A DNA stretch of 64,000 nucleotides, from contig JAZNGH010000017.1 in NCBI GenBank assembly GCA_045576335.1, forward strand, positions 3,719 through 67,718, written 5' to 3'. Each line of letters begins with the position of its first letter. Position 1 is the first letter of the stretch. A program made the position numbers and the translations under genes. A model generated the notes under the pieces. The model was not told the origin of the DNA. It saw only the letters and a list, made by a program, of their open reading frames with translations, and searched no databases. Source of the stretch: Scatosoma sp045576335 (lineage in GTDB: Bacteria; Bacillota; Clostridia; Christensenellales; Borkfalkiaceae). Below, piece after piece: positions 6,982 to 15,523 of this stretch.

Positions 6982-7003
6982 CGGCAAAAAGTTTGCCGTT
7001 TTT
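6982..7003 (+). terminator. Rho-independent terminator of the early phage operon
   Basis: CGGCAAA (6982-6988) pairs with TTTGCCG (6992-6998) and is followed by a T run. It closes the operon 5 nt after the ArpU-like gene. Confidence 0.85.
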
Positions 7004-7016
7004 GTTCGGAAAAAGG

Positions 7017-7025
7017 TGGTATAAT
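7017..7025 (+). promoter_or_regulatory. Extended -10 promoter upstream of a small RNA
   Basis: TGGTATAAT at 7017-7025 is an extended -10 element. No good -35 lies 16 to 18 nt upstream, which is acceptable for this class. The predicted transcript start is near 7032. Confidence 0.55.
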
Positions 7026-7031
7026 GATATC

Positions 7032-7115
7032 GTGGTAAAAACGTAGCCGCGAAATTTCTCATATCACATCTCTTTGTAAAGACCCGTCGTAAACCTCCAA
7101 GTGCGGCGGGTTTTT
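7032..7115 (+). ncRNA. Candidate phage small RNA before the terminase genes
   Basis: A unit of about 84 nt lies between an extended -10 promoter and a terminator (CCCGTCG 7083-7089 with CGGCGGG 7104-7110, then T5) and contains no ORF. The 5' part can fold: GATAT (7026-7030) with ATATC (7061-7065), and CGTGG (7031-7035) with CCGCG (7047-7051). It could be an independent RNA or a premature-termination leader for the late operon. Confidence 0.45.
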
Positions 7116-7145
7116 GCGTAGGGAGAAAAGGGCGTAGGGTGAAAA

Positions 7146-7583
7146 ATGGCAAAGCGAAACAATCGAATAGACGCGGACGTGACCGCTTTTGCAATAGCGG
7201 GCTTATCACAGCGGGAAATTGCCAAAAAGTTGGCAATTTCAAAAACGACAGTATCAAAGATACTGAACGAGCGAAAAAGTGACCAAAAGTTGGCAAACGC
7301 AAAAAAAGTGACCACTGAATTACAGGAGGAGGCAGAGCGGAATAATCAAAAGAAAGCCCACGACGCAATTGACCAGATTATCAGCGACCTGCAAAAGGAC
7401 TTAAAGAAGGCTTCGCTGAAAGACAAGCGCGAAACGCTGAAAACGCTCGTAGAGCTGTTTGGACTGCCCGATGATGGAGGCAGGAAAACGCCGCTTGATA
7501 CGGAAGCGACTGCATTGCGTCGCGCGCTGGAAAACAGACAGATAGAGGGCTTTGACGATGAGCAGGACGATTTACAACGATAA
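7146..7583 (+). CDS. terS: Phage terminase small subunit
   Basis: A 145-residue protein. Residues about 8 to 42 form a helix-turn-helix (AFAIAGLSQREIAKKLAISK, then TTVSKILNERKSD) for recognising the packaging site. The middle is a long helix likely to drive oligomerisation, and the C-terminus is acidic (EGFDDEQDDLQR) for binding TerL. It overlaps terL, as expected. Late transcription probably enters from upstream of 7100. Confidence 0.8.
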   Translation: MAKRNNRIDADVTAFAIAGLSQREIAKKLAISKTTVSKILNERKSDQKLANAKKVTTELQEEAERNNQKKAHDAIDQIISDLQKDLKKASLKDKRETLKTLVELFGLPDDGGRKTPLDTEATALRRALENRQIEGFDDEQDDLQR

Positions 7584-8904
7584 AGCTTTGGATTGCATCG
7601 CGCTTTGCGCAAACCCAAGAGTGCGGCAGCTGACGCTCGAAGGCACGGTCAGAAGCTCCAAGACGGTAAGCGCGATAGAGGGCTTTTTTTGGCGGGTGTA
7701 TTACAGCCGAAATCAAAGGCATTTAGTCGCCTCGTTCAATATGTCCACGCTCAACGACAACATTCTGCTTGCGGACGGATTTGGTCTTTTAACAAAATTC
7801 GGGAAATATTGTGAGATAAAAAAGGACCGTATCGGCGGGAATTATATTGAACTTGACAGCGGCAAGTACGGTATCAAGAAGGTAAGCCTTTGCGGGTACG
7901 CCAATAAAGCGAAATGGAAGGACGTGCTCGGCGGGAGCATAGAGAATATCCTCGTGGACGAAGCAAATATAGCCGACCCGCAATTCCTTAACGAGTGCTA
8001 TTCCCGTCAAACGAGCTTTGAAAGTCCCTTGACAATCTATACGCTTAACGGCGACGTGCCTACGGCGGAGATATACCGTCATGTGAATTGTTCGAAAATA
8101 ATAGGCAAATGCCCCGCAAGTATTCGCGCCGAAATGGATAAAACGGATAAAAAGGCGGGGTATTATTATACCCATTGGACCATGCAGGACAATCCGATTA
8201 TGACTCCCGAAAAGATAGCGGCGGCAAGCGCGCTCTATCCCGTGGGGAGTTTTTATTATACCATCAAGATTTTGGGAGAGCGAGGCACGCCTGGTAGTCC
8301 CATTTATATCGACTATATCGACGAAGCAAAGGTGCTTCAAAAAATTGATTTGGCACGGCTGCATTCCTTCGCCGTGTCAATGGATATCGGCGCAACGCGA
8401 GCGCAAAATTCCATTACGCTTATCGGTTATACGAAGGATTATTCCTTGGCGGCGGTGGTGGCACAGGAGAGCTTTGCGAATGTCGGTTATAAGGAAAAGA
8501 CGGAACGACTGAAAGGCTTTATCCGCAAATGGAAGGGGCTGGGAGCGAGATTTATCGAAAATACGATTATCGACAGCGCGGAGCAGAATTATATCCAAGA
8601 CCTACGGGAAACGTTTGCCAAAGAGGGATTGCCCGAAGTAATCGGGAGCTACAAAGCGACGATAAAGGAACGTATCGATATGAATATCATTCTGCTTTCC
8701 TCGGGAAAGCTGGTGTTCAACGATACGCCCGACGGCAGAGCTGCGCTGGGCGCGTTCAAGGAAGCGACGTGGAAGGACGGCGCAATCGGCAAGGAACGTA
8801 AGGACGAAAACGAGCCTTGGAACGATAAGCTTGACAGTATCGAATACGGGCAAACGCGGCATATGAAGGCGTTAATCCGCTCGGCAAAGGCAGGAAAAAT
8901 ATGA
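7558..8904 (+). CDS. terL: Phage terminase large subunit
   Basis: About 448 residues. The Walker A variant is LEGTVRSSKTVSAIEGFFW near residue 25, Walker B is ENILVDEANIADPQF near 135, and the nuclease domain begins around residue 275 (AVSMDIGATRAQNSITLIG), where the aspartate of MDIG is a metal ligand. This is the ATP-driven packaging motor and headful/cos nuclease. I take ATG 7558, which has AGAGGG 8 nt upstream, over the TTG at 7552. The stop overlaps the portal start. Confidence 0.92.
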   Translation: MSRTIYNDKALDCIALCANPRVRQLTLEGTVRSSKTVSAIEGFFWRVYYSRNQRHLVASFNMSTLNDNILLADGFGLLTKFGKYCEIKKDRIGGNYIELDSGKYGIKKVSLCGYANKAKWKDVLGGSIENILVDEANIADPQFLNECYSRQTSFESPLTIYTLNGDVPTAEIYRHVNCSKIIGKCPASIRAEMDKTDKKAGYYYTHWTMQDNPIMTPEKIAAASALYPVGSFYYTIKILGERGTPGSPIYIDYIDEAKVLQKIDLARLHSFAVSMDIGATRAQNSITLIGYTKDYSLAAVVAQESFANVGYKEKTERLKGFIRKWKGLGARFIENTIIDSAEQNYIQDLRETFAKEGLPEVIGSYKATIKERIDMNIILLSSGKLVFNDTPDGRAALGAFKEATWKDGAIGKERKDENEPWNDKLDSIEYGQTRHMKALIRSAKAGKI

Positions 8905-10640
8905 AAATTATCGACGCAATCAAAAACAGATTACAGGAAAGGAGGGTGAAAAAATTGGAAAAGGATTTGATTTCGCTCCGAAATAAGAATAGATTTAATC
9001 CGCGGGCACTTATGCTTGACGGCTTTACCTTTGACGGGGAAAACGCATTTACGCGCCGTATTTACGAATACAAAACGTGGAGTATGGGAAATGCGGCAAT
9101 GCTTGCGTGGTTTTACCGCACGGGCAACGGACGGGTGAGCATTTACGACTATAACAAGTTCAATTATTTTTGGGCAAAATGCCCCGTATCCCGCCGTATG
9201 GTGCATTGCGGAATCCCCGGGCTTATCTCTACGAGAATGTCGGATATCCTCTTCAAAAACGGCGTAGATGTGAACACGGTAATTTATGCAGGAGAAGGGG
9301 ACGCTCTTACGGAGAATAAGGAGCTGGAAAAGAAAGCGGACGAGTTTATCAAAAGTGTGCTTTGGGAAAAATTGCGTTTTCAAGAGAATCTTCAAGAGGC
9401 GGCGGTCAACGAAAGCTGGGGCGGGCATTGCTTTTTCCGTCTTTCGCACGATTTGTCCGTTTCGCCCTATCCGATTTTGGAAACCTTCGATATCACCCGT
9501 TGCGAGATTATCAAGGAACGTAAAATCACCAAGGCAATCGTATTCAAAAACTGGTACGAACACGAACACAAAACCTACCGTTTGGATGAGATATATTCCA
9601 CGACAGCAGACGGCGATGCGTGCATCGAGTACAGGCTGTACGGCTTTGAGGGGGATAGAGAGGTGGAAAAGCCGCTCTTGTCTATTCCGCAAACCTTTAA
9701 GGCGTTTTTCTTAAACGGGCAGGGCAACGTGGAGGGCGTAACGCTCAATCAAGACCAACGTTTCGTATACGAGGGTTTGAAAGGCATTCTCGCCTTTGAA
9801 AAGCCGAATAAAACGCCTTCTCGCGAGTTCCCCGAGTGCAATTACGGCGCAAGTGATTACGAAGGCAGTATTGACGAGTTCGACGTACTTGACGAAATCA
9901 CGAGCGCGAACGCAAGGGAAATCAGAACGAACGAAACGAAACGGTATATCCCCGATATTTTCATTCCGAGGGACGAGAGCAACAATCCGTTGCCCTTCGA
10001 CGATTTTTGCGATGCGTTCGTAACGACGCGGGGTGACCCCGACCAAAACGCGGAAAACAAAGTGACGGAATCGCATATCGACGATAAGACGGAGAGCTAT
10101 TTGGCAAAGTGGAAAAAATCCCTTTCGACCGTGTGCAATAACGCTAAAATTTCTCCCTCGTCGTTGGGTATCACGTGGCTGGAAGCGGTTGGACCAAGCG
10201 CGGAAAGCCAGCGCGAGCGTAACAAGACTACGCTGGATATGCGCGAAGGCAAATTGAAGCTTTGGACGCCGCTTTTACAAAAAATGCTCTTGCAATCGCT
10301 TTTGCTTAACCGTTGGATGCGGGAGAACGTGGACGGTGCAAAGAAAAGGCAGGACGAGGACGGCGTGCCCGAGTTGGATATCACGGCGGCGAACACGGCG
10401 ATACAGCTCTCTTTTGGCGAGTATATCTCCGAGGGCGTTTCCCAGCGCATAACGACGTGGGGCGGTGCGAAGGCACAGGGTGTGGCAAGCACGGACGAGG
10501 CTGTGCGACAAATCCACCCCGAATGGACGAAAAAGCAGGTACAGGACGAGGTGAATATTATCCGCTTCGAGCTGGGCACGGCTACGGACGCGCCCGATAA
10601 TCTTCCCGATTTGACGGGTATGAGCGAAACGGACGCATGA
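8901..10640 (+). CDS. Phage portal protein
   Basis: A 579-residue protein directly after terL with a 4-nt overlap. Position, size and motifs (CPVSRRMVHCGIPGLISTRM; ANAREIRTNETKRYIPDIF; SSLGITWLEAVGPSAESQRE and the following RNKTTLDMREGKLKLW helix) match Firmicutes-phage portal proteins of the SPP1-like class. It forms the ring at the capsid vertex through which DNA enters and leaves and to which the connectors bind. Confidence 0.85.
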   Translation: MKIIDAIKNRLQERRVKKLEKDLISLRNKNRFNPRALMLDGFTFDGENAFTRRIYEYKTWSMGNAAMLAWFYRTGNGRVSIYDYNKFNYFWAKCPVSRRMVHCGIPGLISTRMSDILFKNGVDVNTVIYAGEGDALTENKELEKKADEFIKSVLWEKLRFQENLQEAAVNESWGGHCFFRLSHDLSVSPYPILETFDITRCEIIKERKITKAIVFKNWYEHEHKTYRLDEIYSTTADGDACIEYRLYGFEGDREVEKPLLSIPQTFKAFFLNGQGNVEGVTLNQDQRFVYEGLKGILAFEKPNKTPSREFPECNYGASDYEGSIDEFDVLDEITSANAREIRTNETKRYIPDIFIPRDESNNPLPFDDFCDAFVTTRGDPDQNAENKVTESHIDDKTESYLAKWKKSLSTVCNNAKISPSSLGITWLEAVGPSAESQRERNKTTLDMREGKLKLWTPLLQKMLLQSLLLNRWMRENVDGAKKRQDEDGVPELDITAANTAIQLSFGEYISEGVSQRITTWGGAKAQGVASTDEAVRQIHPEWTKKQVQDEVNIIRFELGTATDAPDNLPDLTGMSETDA

Positions 10641-10654
10641 CGAGGTGAAAGGAT

Positions 10655-11806
10655 ATGCAAAAACGCGTTTTGTTAAGCCCCGCGGACGATACCGCAAGTA
10701 ACGCGCTCGTAAGCGTACAGACGGCAATAACGCGCGTTAAAACGCTCGTGTCAAGAGGCGTTTCCGAGGGGTGGGAGCAAAAAAGGCTCACGGACGAGCT
10801 GAATAAGACGATTGCAGTTGAATGCAAGGGCGTAGACGCGGGCTATCGCGAGGCGTTTAGAAAGGCTCTTGTGACGGCGGCGCGAAAATGGCATTACCAA
10901 CTTACGCAAACCTATCGCGTATTGGACGAGCACTTGAAAAACGAGGTCGCGAAGCAGCCGCTGAATATCGAGCTACGCAATCTTTTGGAAAAAACGCCCT
11001 ATCAAAAGCAAATTGAGTTCAGACGGCTTTTGGATGACGGAACAAACCCCGGTATTCCCGTGATAAAGGACTATCAAAAAAGCGTGCGGCTGCTCGCCAA
11101 GGCGTTGTCCGTAGACGCGCCGAAAACGGTGACGACGAAAAACGGCAAGGCGTACGTAATGCCCGCAAGGCTCCGTGCGGAGCTTGCCGTGCGCTACGCG
11201 GCGGCGGTGGAGAATTTGCAGCGGCTGATAGAGGACGGCGTGAAATGGTGCTGGATATCCTCGCACGCGAATTGCTCGCCGCGTTGTAAGGATTATCAGG
11301 GCAAGCTGTATTCCCTCTTTCAAGGGGAAATAGAGCTTGACGGGAAGAAATACAAGGAAAGCGGGGTGTTGGACGGGATTGCCTATCGTCCCATAAACGA
11401 GGCTTTGGCAGGACCAAACGGCGATGGAAACGGCTGTATTTCGGGCTATAATTGCCGTCATAGAGCTATTGAGTACGAGCGGGGCAGTAAAGCCCCGCAA
11501 GACTTTTCCGAGGCGGAAATGAAGCGGGAATACGCAATCGATAAACAGCAGCGTAGCTTTGAAAACCGTATCCGTCAAATGAAAACGGAGGAGCAACAGC
11601 TCCGCGCTTGCGGAATGGTAAAGGAGGCACAGGCATTACGCAAACGGTGGCGCGTGCTCACCAAGGATTATCAGATATATTCGGTTGAACACAACCGAGC
11701 GTATTATCCGTATCGGTGCACGATTGATAGAGTGGAGGAAACGGAGAATATAACGGTTGCCGACAGTAGCCCTATTTTTAGGGGATATTTCGCAAACGGT
11801 AAATAA
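10655..11806 (+). CDS. Phage minor capsid protein (minor capsid 2 / SPP1 gp7-like)
   Basis: A 383-residue protein after the portal. The N-terminal 130 residues are helical (LSPADDTASNALVSVQTAIT, YREAFRKALVTAARKWHYQL). Residues about 195 to 275 form the conserved part (WCWISSHANCSPRCKDYQGK, GYNCRHRAIEYERG) with Cys and His residues, as in phage minor capsid protein 2 / head morphogenesis proteins. It is thought to be ejected with DNA or to help head assembly. The stop is separated by one base from the ATG of the nuclease-like gene. Confidence 0.85.
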   Translation: MQKRVLLSPADDTASNALVSVQTAITRVKTLVSRGVSEGWEQKRLTDELNKTIAVECKGVDAGYREAFRKALVTAARKWHYQLTQTYRVLDEHLKNEVAKQPLNIELRNLLEKTPYQKQIEFRRLLDDGTNPGIPVIKDYQKSVRLLAKALSVDAPKTVTTKNGKAYVMPARLRAELAVRYAAAVENLQRLIEDGVKWCWISSHANCSPRCKDYQGKLYSLFQGEIELDGKKYKESGVLDGIAYRPINEALAGPNGDGNGCISGYNCRHRAIEYERGSKAPQDFSEAEMKREYAIDKQQRSFENRIRQMKTEEQQLRACGMVKEAQALRKRWRVLTKDYQIYSVEHNRAYYPYRCTIDRVEETENITVADSSPIFRGYFANGK

Positions 11807-11807
11807 A

Positions 11808-12218
11808 ATGAAAGAAACGCCGCAACATATTCCTATTGCAAATACATTGGGAAAAGCAAGTGCTGTGTTAATGGAAAGGTTTGATATAAAAAGCGAAAGC
11901 GTAATCATAACAGATAGGCAATATAAAGAACATATTGCCAAAGGGGCAAACAATCACGATGATATATTTGATAAAATTAAAAATCGTATACCCTATATGA
12001 TAGAAGACCCTGATTATGTTTTTGTTTCAGATAAAAAAGAAGATACTGTTATTTTTGTTTCAGAAGAAGATAAGATTCAGTTAATAATCAAATTGAATAG
12101 GATAAATCCTGACTTATCAAATACAATTATTACGATTTTTGGGTGTGGGGACAATACTTTGAAACGTCTTAAAAAGAAAAACGAGATTTTATATAAAAAA
12201 AGTATTGACAAAACCTGA
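11808..12218 (+). CDS. Nuclease-toxin-like moron protein (PBECR-like)
   Basis: A 136-residue protein from ATG 11808, one base after the minor capsid stop; an in-frame TTG upstream would overlap that gene and is less likely. The pattern SVIITDRQYKEHIAKGANNH, then DPDYVFVSDKKEDTVIFVSE and SNTIITIFGCGDNTLKRLKK, resembles the phage Barnase/EndoU/ColicinE5/RelE-like nuclease domains that are often fused to or placed after phage head proteins. No signal peptide. The gene is clearly more AT-rich than its neighbours, which suggests separate acquisition. It could be carried in the virion or expressed in the host. No immunity protein is obvious. Confidence 0.5.
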   Translation: MKETPQHIPIANTLGKASAVLMERFDIKSESVIITDRQYKEHIAKGANNHDDIFDKIKNRIPYMIEDPDYVFVSDKKEDTVIFVSEEDKIQLIIKLNRINPDLSNTIITIFGCGDNTLKRLKKKNEILYKKSIDKT

Positions 12219-12233
12219 AAAGCATAGTATAAT
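12205..12233 (+). promoter_or_regulatory. Consensus sigma-A promoter inside the phage head module
   Basis: TTGACA (12205-12210), 17-nt spacer, TATAAT (12228-12233): a perfect match to the consensus. It overlaps the end of the nuclease-like gene and drives the RNA below. Confidence 0.9.
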
Positions 12234-12237
12234 ATAG

Positions 12238-12353
12238 GTGCCAATAAGGTAGTGGAATGTTGCAACTACACGCCTTTATGGCTAAAAGAGACTCGGGAAC
12301 GGCATCACCCGATATTGGCGCAAAAGCATTATGCGTGAGCATAGTGCTTTTTT
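12238..12353 (+). ncRNA. Candidate structured phage small RNA
   Basis: Starting about 5 nt after a consensus -10 box, the 116-nt transcript folds into a multibranch structure closed by GTGCCAATA (12238-12246) with TATTGGCGC (12313-12321). Inside are a GTAGT/ACTAC hairpin near 12250-12268 and a TCGGG/CCCGA hairpin (12293-12297 with 12308-12312). It ends in a terminator, GCATTATGC (12326-12334) with GCATAGTGC (12339-12347) and T6. There is no ORF. It does not match a riboswitch or RNA class I know. Confidence 0.65.
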
Positions 12354-12372
12354 CGTACAATTCAATAATTCA

Positions 12373-12403
12373 GAGCAACGCTTTTCGAGCGTTGTTCTTT
12401 TTT
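12373..12403 (+). terminator. Second, tandem Rho-independent terminator
   Basis: GAGCAACGC (12373-12381) pairs with GCGTTGTTC (12389-12397), followed by T6. It backs up the terminator at the end of the small RNA 20 nt upstream. The remaining stretch to the scaffold gene holds a small hairpin (ATCTCGG/CCGAGAT near 12408) and two copies of GATATAAACARCGC, without a clear promoter. Confidence 0.85.
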
Positions 12404-12517
12404 ATACCATCTCGGCGACCGAGATATAAACAGCGCAAACAAAAATTTCCCTTTCGCGAGTAGGGATATAAACAACGCGACGCGGTCAACGATAGAAACA
12501 GCGGACAGGAGAACTTT

Positions 12518-13093
12518 ATGGCAAACCTTAAGGAGCTTTTAGGCACGGCGTACAAGGAAGGTATGACGGTAGAGGAAGCGGACGCGGCACTTGGCAATAA
12601 GCGATTTGCGGACGTGTCTACGGGCGAGTACGTATCAAGGGTGAAGTATGACGCGGATACCAAGCTTTTGAACGATTACAAGGCTCAAATCGATAACAAG
12701 CAGGCGGAAATCGACGCGGCGGTAGCAAAAGCACAGGCAGCGGCAAAGACGGAATACGAAAAGCAGCTTGCAAGCGAACGGACAGCAGACAAGCGTAAGC
12801 GAGCCAAGGAAAAGGCGTACGAGGGCTTGACGGACGAGCAGAAGGGCGTTTACGACGCTTTTTTGAAGGCGGACGATTTGAAGCTTTCCGAGGACGGAGA
12901 GAGCTTTTCCAACTTTGACGAGCTGGCAAAGCCCATACGTGAAAAATACCCCACCTTATTCCCCGTGAGTGACGGCTCTTTGAACAGGGCAGGACTTGCT
13001 CCCGCGCCCGACCGAGCGACCCCGCCCACGAGCGGTGACCCGTTCGGCTTCGGTTTTATCGAAAGAGCAAACGCAAACAAATCCAACAAATAA
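12518..13093 (+). CDS. Phage scaffold protein (GP20-like)
   Basis: A 191-residue protein just before the major capsid gene. The N-terminus is conserved-looking (LKELLGTAYKEGMTVEEADA), the centre is a long coiled coil (residues about 50 to 105, LLNDYKAQIDNKQAEIDAAV onward), and the C-terminus is proline-rich, ending in SGDPFGFGFIERA. This is the layout of phage minor structural GP20/scaffold proteins, which guide capsid assembly and then leave. Ribosome site CAGGAG at 12507-12512. Confidence 0.85.
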   Translation: MANLKELLGTAYKEGMTVEEADAALGNKRFADVSTGEYVSRVKYDADTKLLNDYKAQIDNKQAEIDAAVAKAQAAAKTEYEKQLASERTADKRKRAKEKAYEGLTDEQKGVYDAFLKADDLKLSEDGESFSNFDELAKPIREKYPTLFPVSDGSLNRAGLAPAPDRATPPTSGDPFGFGFIERANANKSNK

Positions 13094-13116
13094 ATTAAAA
13101 AAGGAGAAGAAACATT

Positions 13117-14007
13117 ATGACATTTGTAGCAACGGGCACGAATTACGCCCAAACCTACGCGAACGAGCTTGCGAACGCGTATCCTTATTATCTCTATTTC
13201 CACAAGCTTCGCTCCAAGGCGAACGATAACCGTTATAAGGTATTGAACGGTACGACCATTCAAATCCCCGTTTTAACGACGAGCGGCAGAAAGAACGCCG
13301 ACAACGACAACGTGCAGACGGCGACGAGAAACCACAACAACAAGTGGGAGCCGAAAACGCTCTCCCATCACCGTTATTGGAAGGACCTTATCGCTCCCGC
13401 CGATATTGTTGGCACGAACGAGGTCGTAGCAATCGGGAATATTACCCGTACCTTCAACGAGCAGCAAAAGTTCCCCGAAATGGACGCTTACCTTGCTTCC
13501 AAGCTTTACAGCGATTACACGGCAGCGGGCAAAACGGCGAACACGACCGTGCTGACGGTGGATAACGTTTTGACGGTTTTCGACGAGCTTTACACGGCGC
13601 GTAGAGAAGCGCGCGTGCCAAAAATCGGCGAGCTGTTGTACGTTACGCCCACGGTGAACAAGCTCTTAAAGCAGGCGGTCAAGCGGTACTTAAATTCCAC
13701 GGACAGCGTGCTTTCGCGTGCGATTACGGTGCTTGACGACGTGGAAATCGTAGAGGTGCCGTCCATCTTGATGAAAACGGCGTACGATTTTACCGAGGGC
13801 TGGGAGCCTGCTGGCAGCGCGAAGCAAATCAATATGATGCTCGTCAATCCGACGGCGGTCATTACGCCCGAGTTGTATTCCTACGTGGGGCTTTCCGAGC
13901 CGTCCGCCAACACCGACGGTAAGCACGTGTACTACGAGGAATCGTGGGACGACGTATTCATTCTCAAAGAACGCATCGACGGCGTATCCTTTAACGTCAC
14001 GGAATAA
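13117..14007 (+). CDS. Major capsid protein, HK97 fold
   Basis: A 296-residue protein with a strong ribosome site (AAAGGAGAAG). Residues 8 to 60 form the N-arm (NYAQTYANELANAYPYYLYF), and the body has the expected features: EMDAYLASKLYSDYT, then VLTVFDELYTARREARVPKI near 150, GELLYVTPTVNKLL, and a C-terminal ESWDDVFILKERIDGVSFNV strand. Placement between scaffold and connectors fixes the call. Codons match the surrounding late genes. Confidence 0.88.
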   Translation: MTFVATGTNYAQTYANELANAYPYYLYFHKLRSKANDNRYKVLNGTTIQIPVLTTSGRKNADNDNVQTATRNHNNKWEPKTLSHHRYWKDLIAPADIVGTNEVVAIGNITRTFNEQQKFPEMDAYLASKLYSDYTAAGKTANTTVLTVDNVLTVFDELYTARREARVPKIGELLYVTPTVNKLLKQAVKRYLNSTDSVLSRAITVLDDVEIVEVPSILMKTAYDFTEGWEPAGSAKQINMMLVNPTAVITPELYSYVGLSEPSANTDGKHVYYEESWDDVFILKERIDGVSFNVTE

Positions 14008-14020
14008 GGGGGCGTAGAGA

Positions 14021-14242
14021 ATGAAATTCGTACAGCGTAACAACGAGGTGCTCCGCGTGAGCGACGACGCGGTGGATAAATACCTTAAAAACGGCTATGA
14101 CCTTCTTGATGAAAAGGGGGTCAAGGTCGTTAAAAAGGGCGTGAAGGAAAGTTATTCCCGTGCGGAATACGAGGCTGTCGCAAACGAAAACGCAAAGCTC
14201 CGAGCGGAGCTTGAAAAGCTGAAAGCGAAAAAGAACGCGTAA
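14021..14242 (+). CDS. Small head-associated phage protein
   Basis: A 73-residue protein. It opens with MKFVQRNNEVLRVSDDAVDK, followed by YLKNGYDLL and a C-terminal coiled coil rich in Glu and Lys. Similar short genes often follow the major capsid gene in clostridial phages. The role is unknown; it may be a head decoration or scaffold accessory protein. Confidence 0.7.
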   Translation: MKFVQRNNEVLRVSDDAVDKYLKNGYDLLDEKGVKVVKKGVKESYSRAEYEAVANENAKLRAELEKLKAKKNA

Positions 14243-14301
14243 AAGGGCGTAAATTTCGCTTTTTTTATTTCCCGCGAGTGTTCCTCGGGGATTGAAAACG
14301 A

Positions 14302-14344
14302 ACGGCGAAAAAAGGGGCGTTTTTCGCCCCTTGACGCCGTTTTA
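14302..14344 (+). terminator. Nested hairpin after the capsid genes
   Basis: Outer arms ACGGCG (14302-14307) and CGCCGT (14335-14340) enclose GGGGCG (14314-14319) and CGCCCC (14325-14330), followed by TTTTA. It may terminate or attenuate transcription so that connector genes are made at a lower level than capsid. A weaker hairpin plus T run sits near 14247-14270. Confidence 0.6.
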
Positions 14345-14359
14345 TGTGAGGAAAACGAT

Positions 14360-14812
14360 ATGATTTTATATAGACCCGATTACAACGCGATAAACAGCGC
14401 GTTTAACGAATATTATCAAACGACGATAGACGTCTTAAAAGAGGAGCACCCACAGCTTTCGATGTTAGACGTAAACGTTATCGTCAATATGCAATTTGAC
14501 GTATTGTGGGGCAAAATTCCGAAAACGCTTCTCTGTGGCGGTAGCTTTGATAAATTGCCGAAGCCCCGTCAAGAGGTTTTTTATAAAGCTTTGATACAGC
14601 AAATATATTACGTCTTGACGGAGGGGGATTTTACGGCGCCGAGCGGTTACGACGTGGCGACGAATACCTTTTTATCACAGGACGCAATCGAGCGAGCGGC
14701 AATCTCGCCCGCGGCGAAGAAAACGCTGAAAGACGGCGGCTTGCTCTATACGGGAATGAACGGCAATATCGGCTTTGCGCCGTTTCCTTATCCCGACAAG
14801 AGGTTTCCGTAA
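14360..14812 (+). CDS. Head-tail connector/adaptor protein
   Basis: A 150-residue protein and the first of four small late genes between capsid and tail. It is mostly helical (NAINSAFNEYYQTTIDVLKE, then QEVFYKALIQQIYYVLTEGD), with a loop rich in Gly and Pro at the C-terminus (GMNGNIGFAPFPYPDKRFP). Position and fold pattern match gp15/gp6-type adaptors that dock on the portal. The stop overlaps the next start by 1 nt. Confidence 0.6.
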   Translation: MILYRPDYNAINSAFNEYYQTTIDVLKEEHPQLSMLDVNVIVNMQFDVLWGKIPKTLLCGGSFDKLPKPRQEVFYKALIQQIYYVLTEGDFTAPSGYDVATNTFLSQDAIERAAISPAAKKTLKDGGLLYTGMNGNIGFAPFPYPDKRFP

Positions 14813-15144
14813 TGCCTATTCAGCCGTTCGGCAGTAAGCGCATAACGCTTAAGAAAGCCTCAAATGAAGGGAATAACCCAATGTTTTCCAACGGAAAGCC
14901 GACCGTGGAAATAATCGCTTGGGAAATGAAAAATACGCGTCAAAAGCGGCAATATTCGCCGTATAGCAAGATTTACAACGACGAAACGGCACTTGTGCTT
15001 CGTACGCACAATCCGATTGCACAGGAGCTGGAAAGCGACGATTCCGTGAAATGGGAAGGGCGCAATTACAGCGTGCAAAGCGTTCGACCCGTGGACGTAC
15101 CCTTGGGTGTGAATAAACAAAACTATGAAATTTCTTTAAGGTGA
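14812..15144 (+). CDS. Head closure protein-like
   Basis: A 110-residue beta-rich protein (IQPFGSKRITLKKASNEGNN, then SVKWEGRNYSVQSVRPVDVP). In this position a small beta-barrel head-closure or stopper protein is expected. Assignment rests on order and size rather than on a recognisable motif. Confidence 0.55.
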   Translation: MPIQPFGSKRITLKKASNEGNNPMFSNGKPTVEIIAWEMKNTRQKRQYSPYSKIYNDETALVLRTHNPIAQELESDDSVKWEGRNYSVQSVRPVDVPLGVNKQNYEISLR

Positions 15145-15148
15145 ACGA

Positions 15149-15520
15149 ATGGATTTAGTCGGTGAAGCTTGTAAAATCTTAAAGCTCGTTTTGCAGGCGC
15201 GTGCGCCGTACGATACGGGGAATCTCGCTATCAATTCCATTCGGATCGTTGGTAACGCCGTAATGATCGGCGGGGAAATTGCCGATTACGCCATCTATAC
15301 GAACGAGCCTTGGATACAGCGAAAAGGGAAAAACCCAAACGAAGGCTGGGTGCAAAAGGCGATACGGGAAGCCGCGCCGATTATTCAAAGAACGTTGAGC
15401 GGCAAAGCGACGGCGGATGACCTTCGACAAGTGCAAACGAAATACGAAGGCGTGATCGCGGATAGAAAACAAAAAATGCTCGCGGAGCTGAAAAGGCTTC
15501 GCGACGGTATTACGGGGTGA
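15149..15520 (+). CDS. Tail completion protein, HK97 gp10-like
   Basis: A 123-residue protein. APYDTGNLAINSIRIVGNAV near residue 20 contains the PxDTGxLxxS signature of HK97 gp10-like/neck proteins, followed by YAIYTNEPWIQRKGKNPNEG, where the YA.Y.E pattern is usual. It ends in a charged helix. Start 4 nt after the previous stop. Confidence 0.7.
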   Translation: MDLVGEACKILKLVLQARAPYDTGNLAINSIRIVGNAVMIGGEIADYAIYTNEPWIQRKGKNPNEGWVQKAIREAAPIIQRTLSGKATADDLRQVQTKYEGVIADRKQKMLAELKRLRDGITG

Positions 15521-15523
15521 ATT

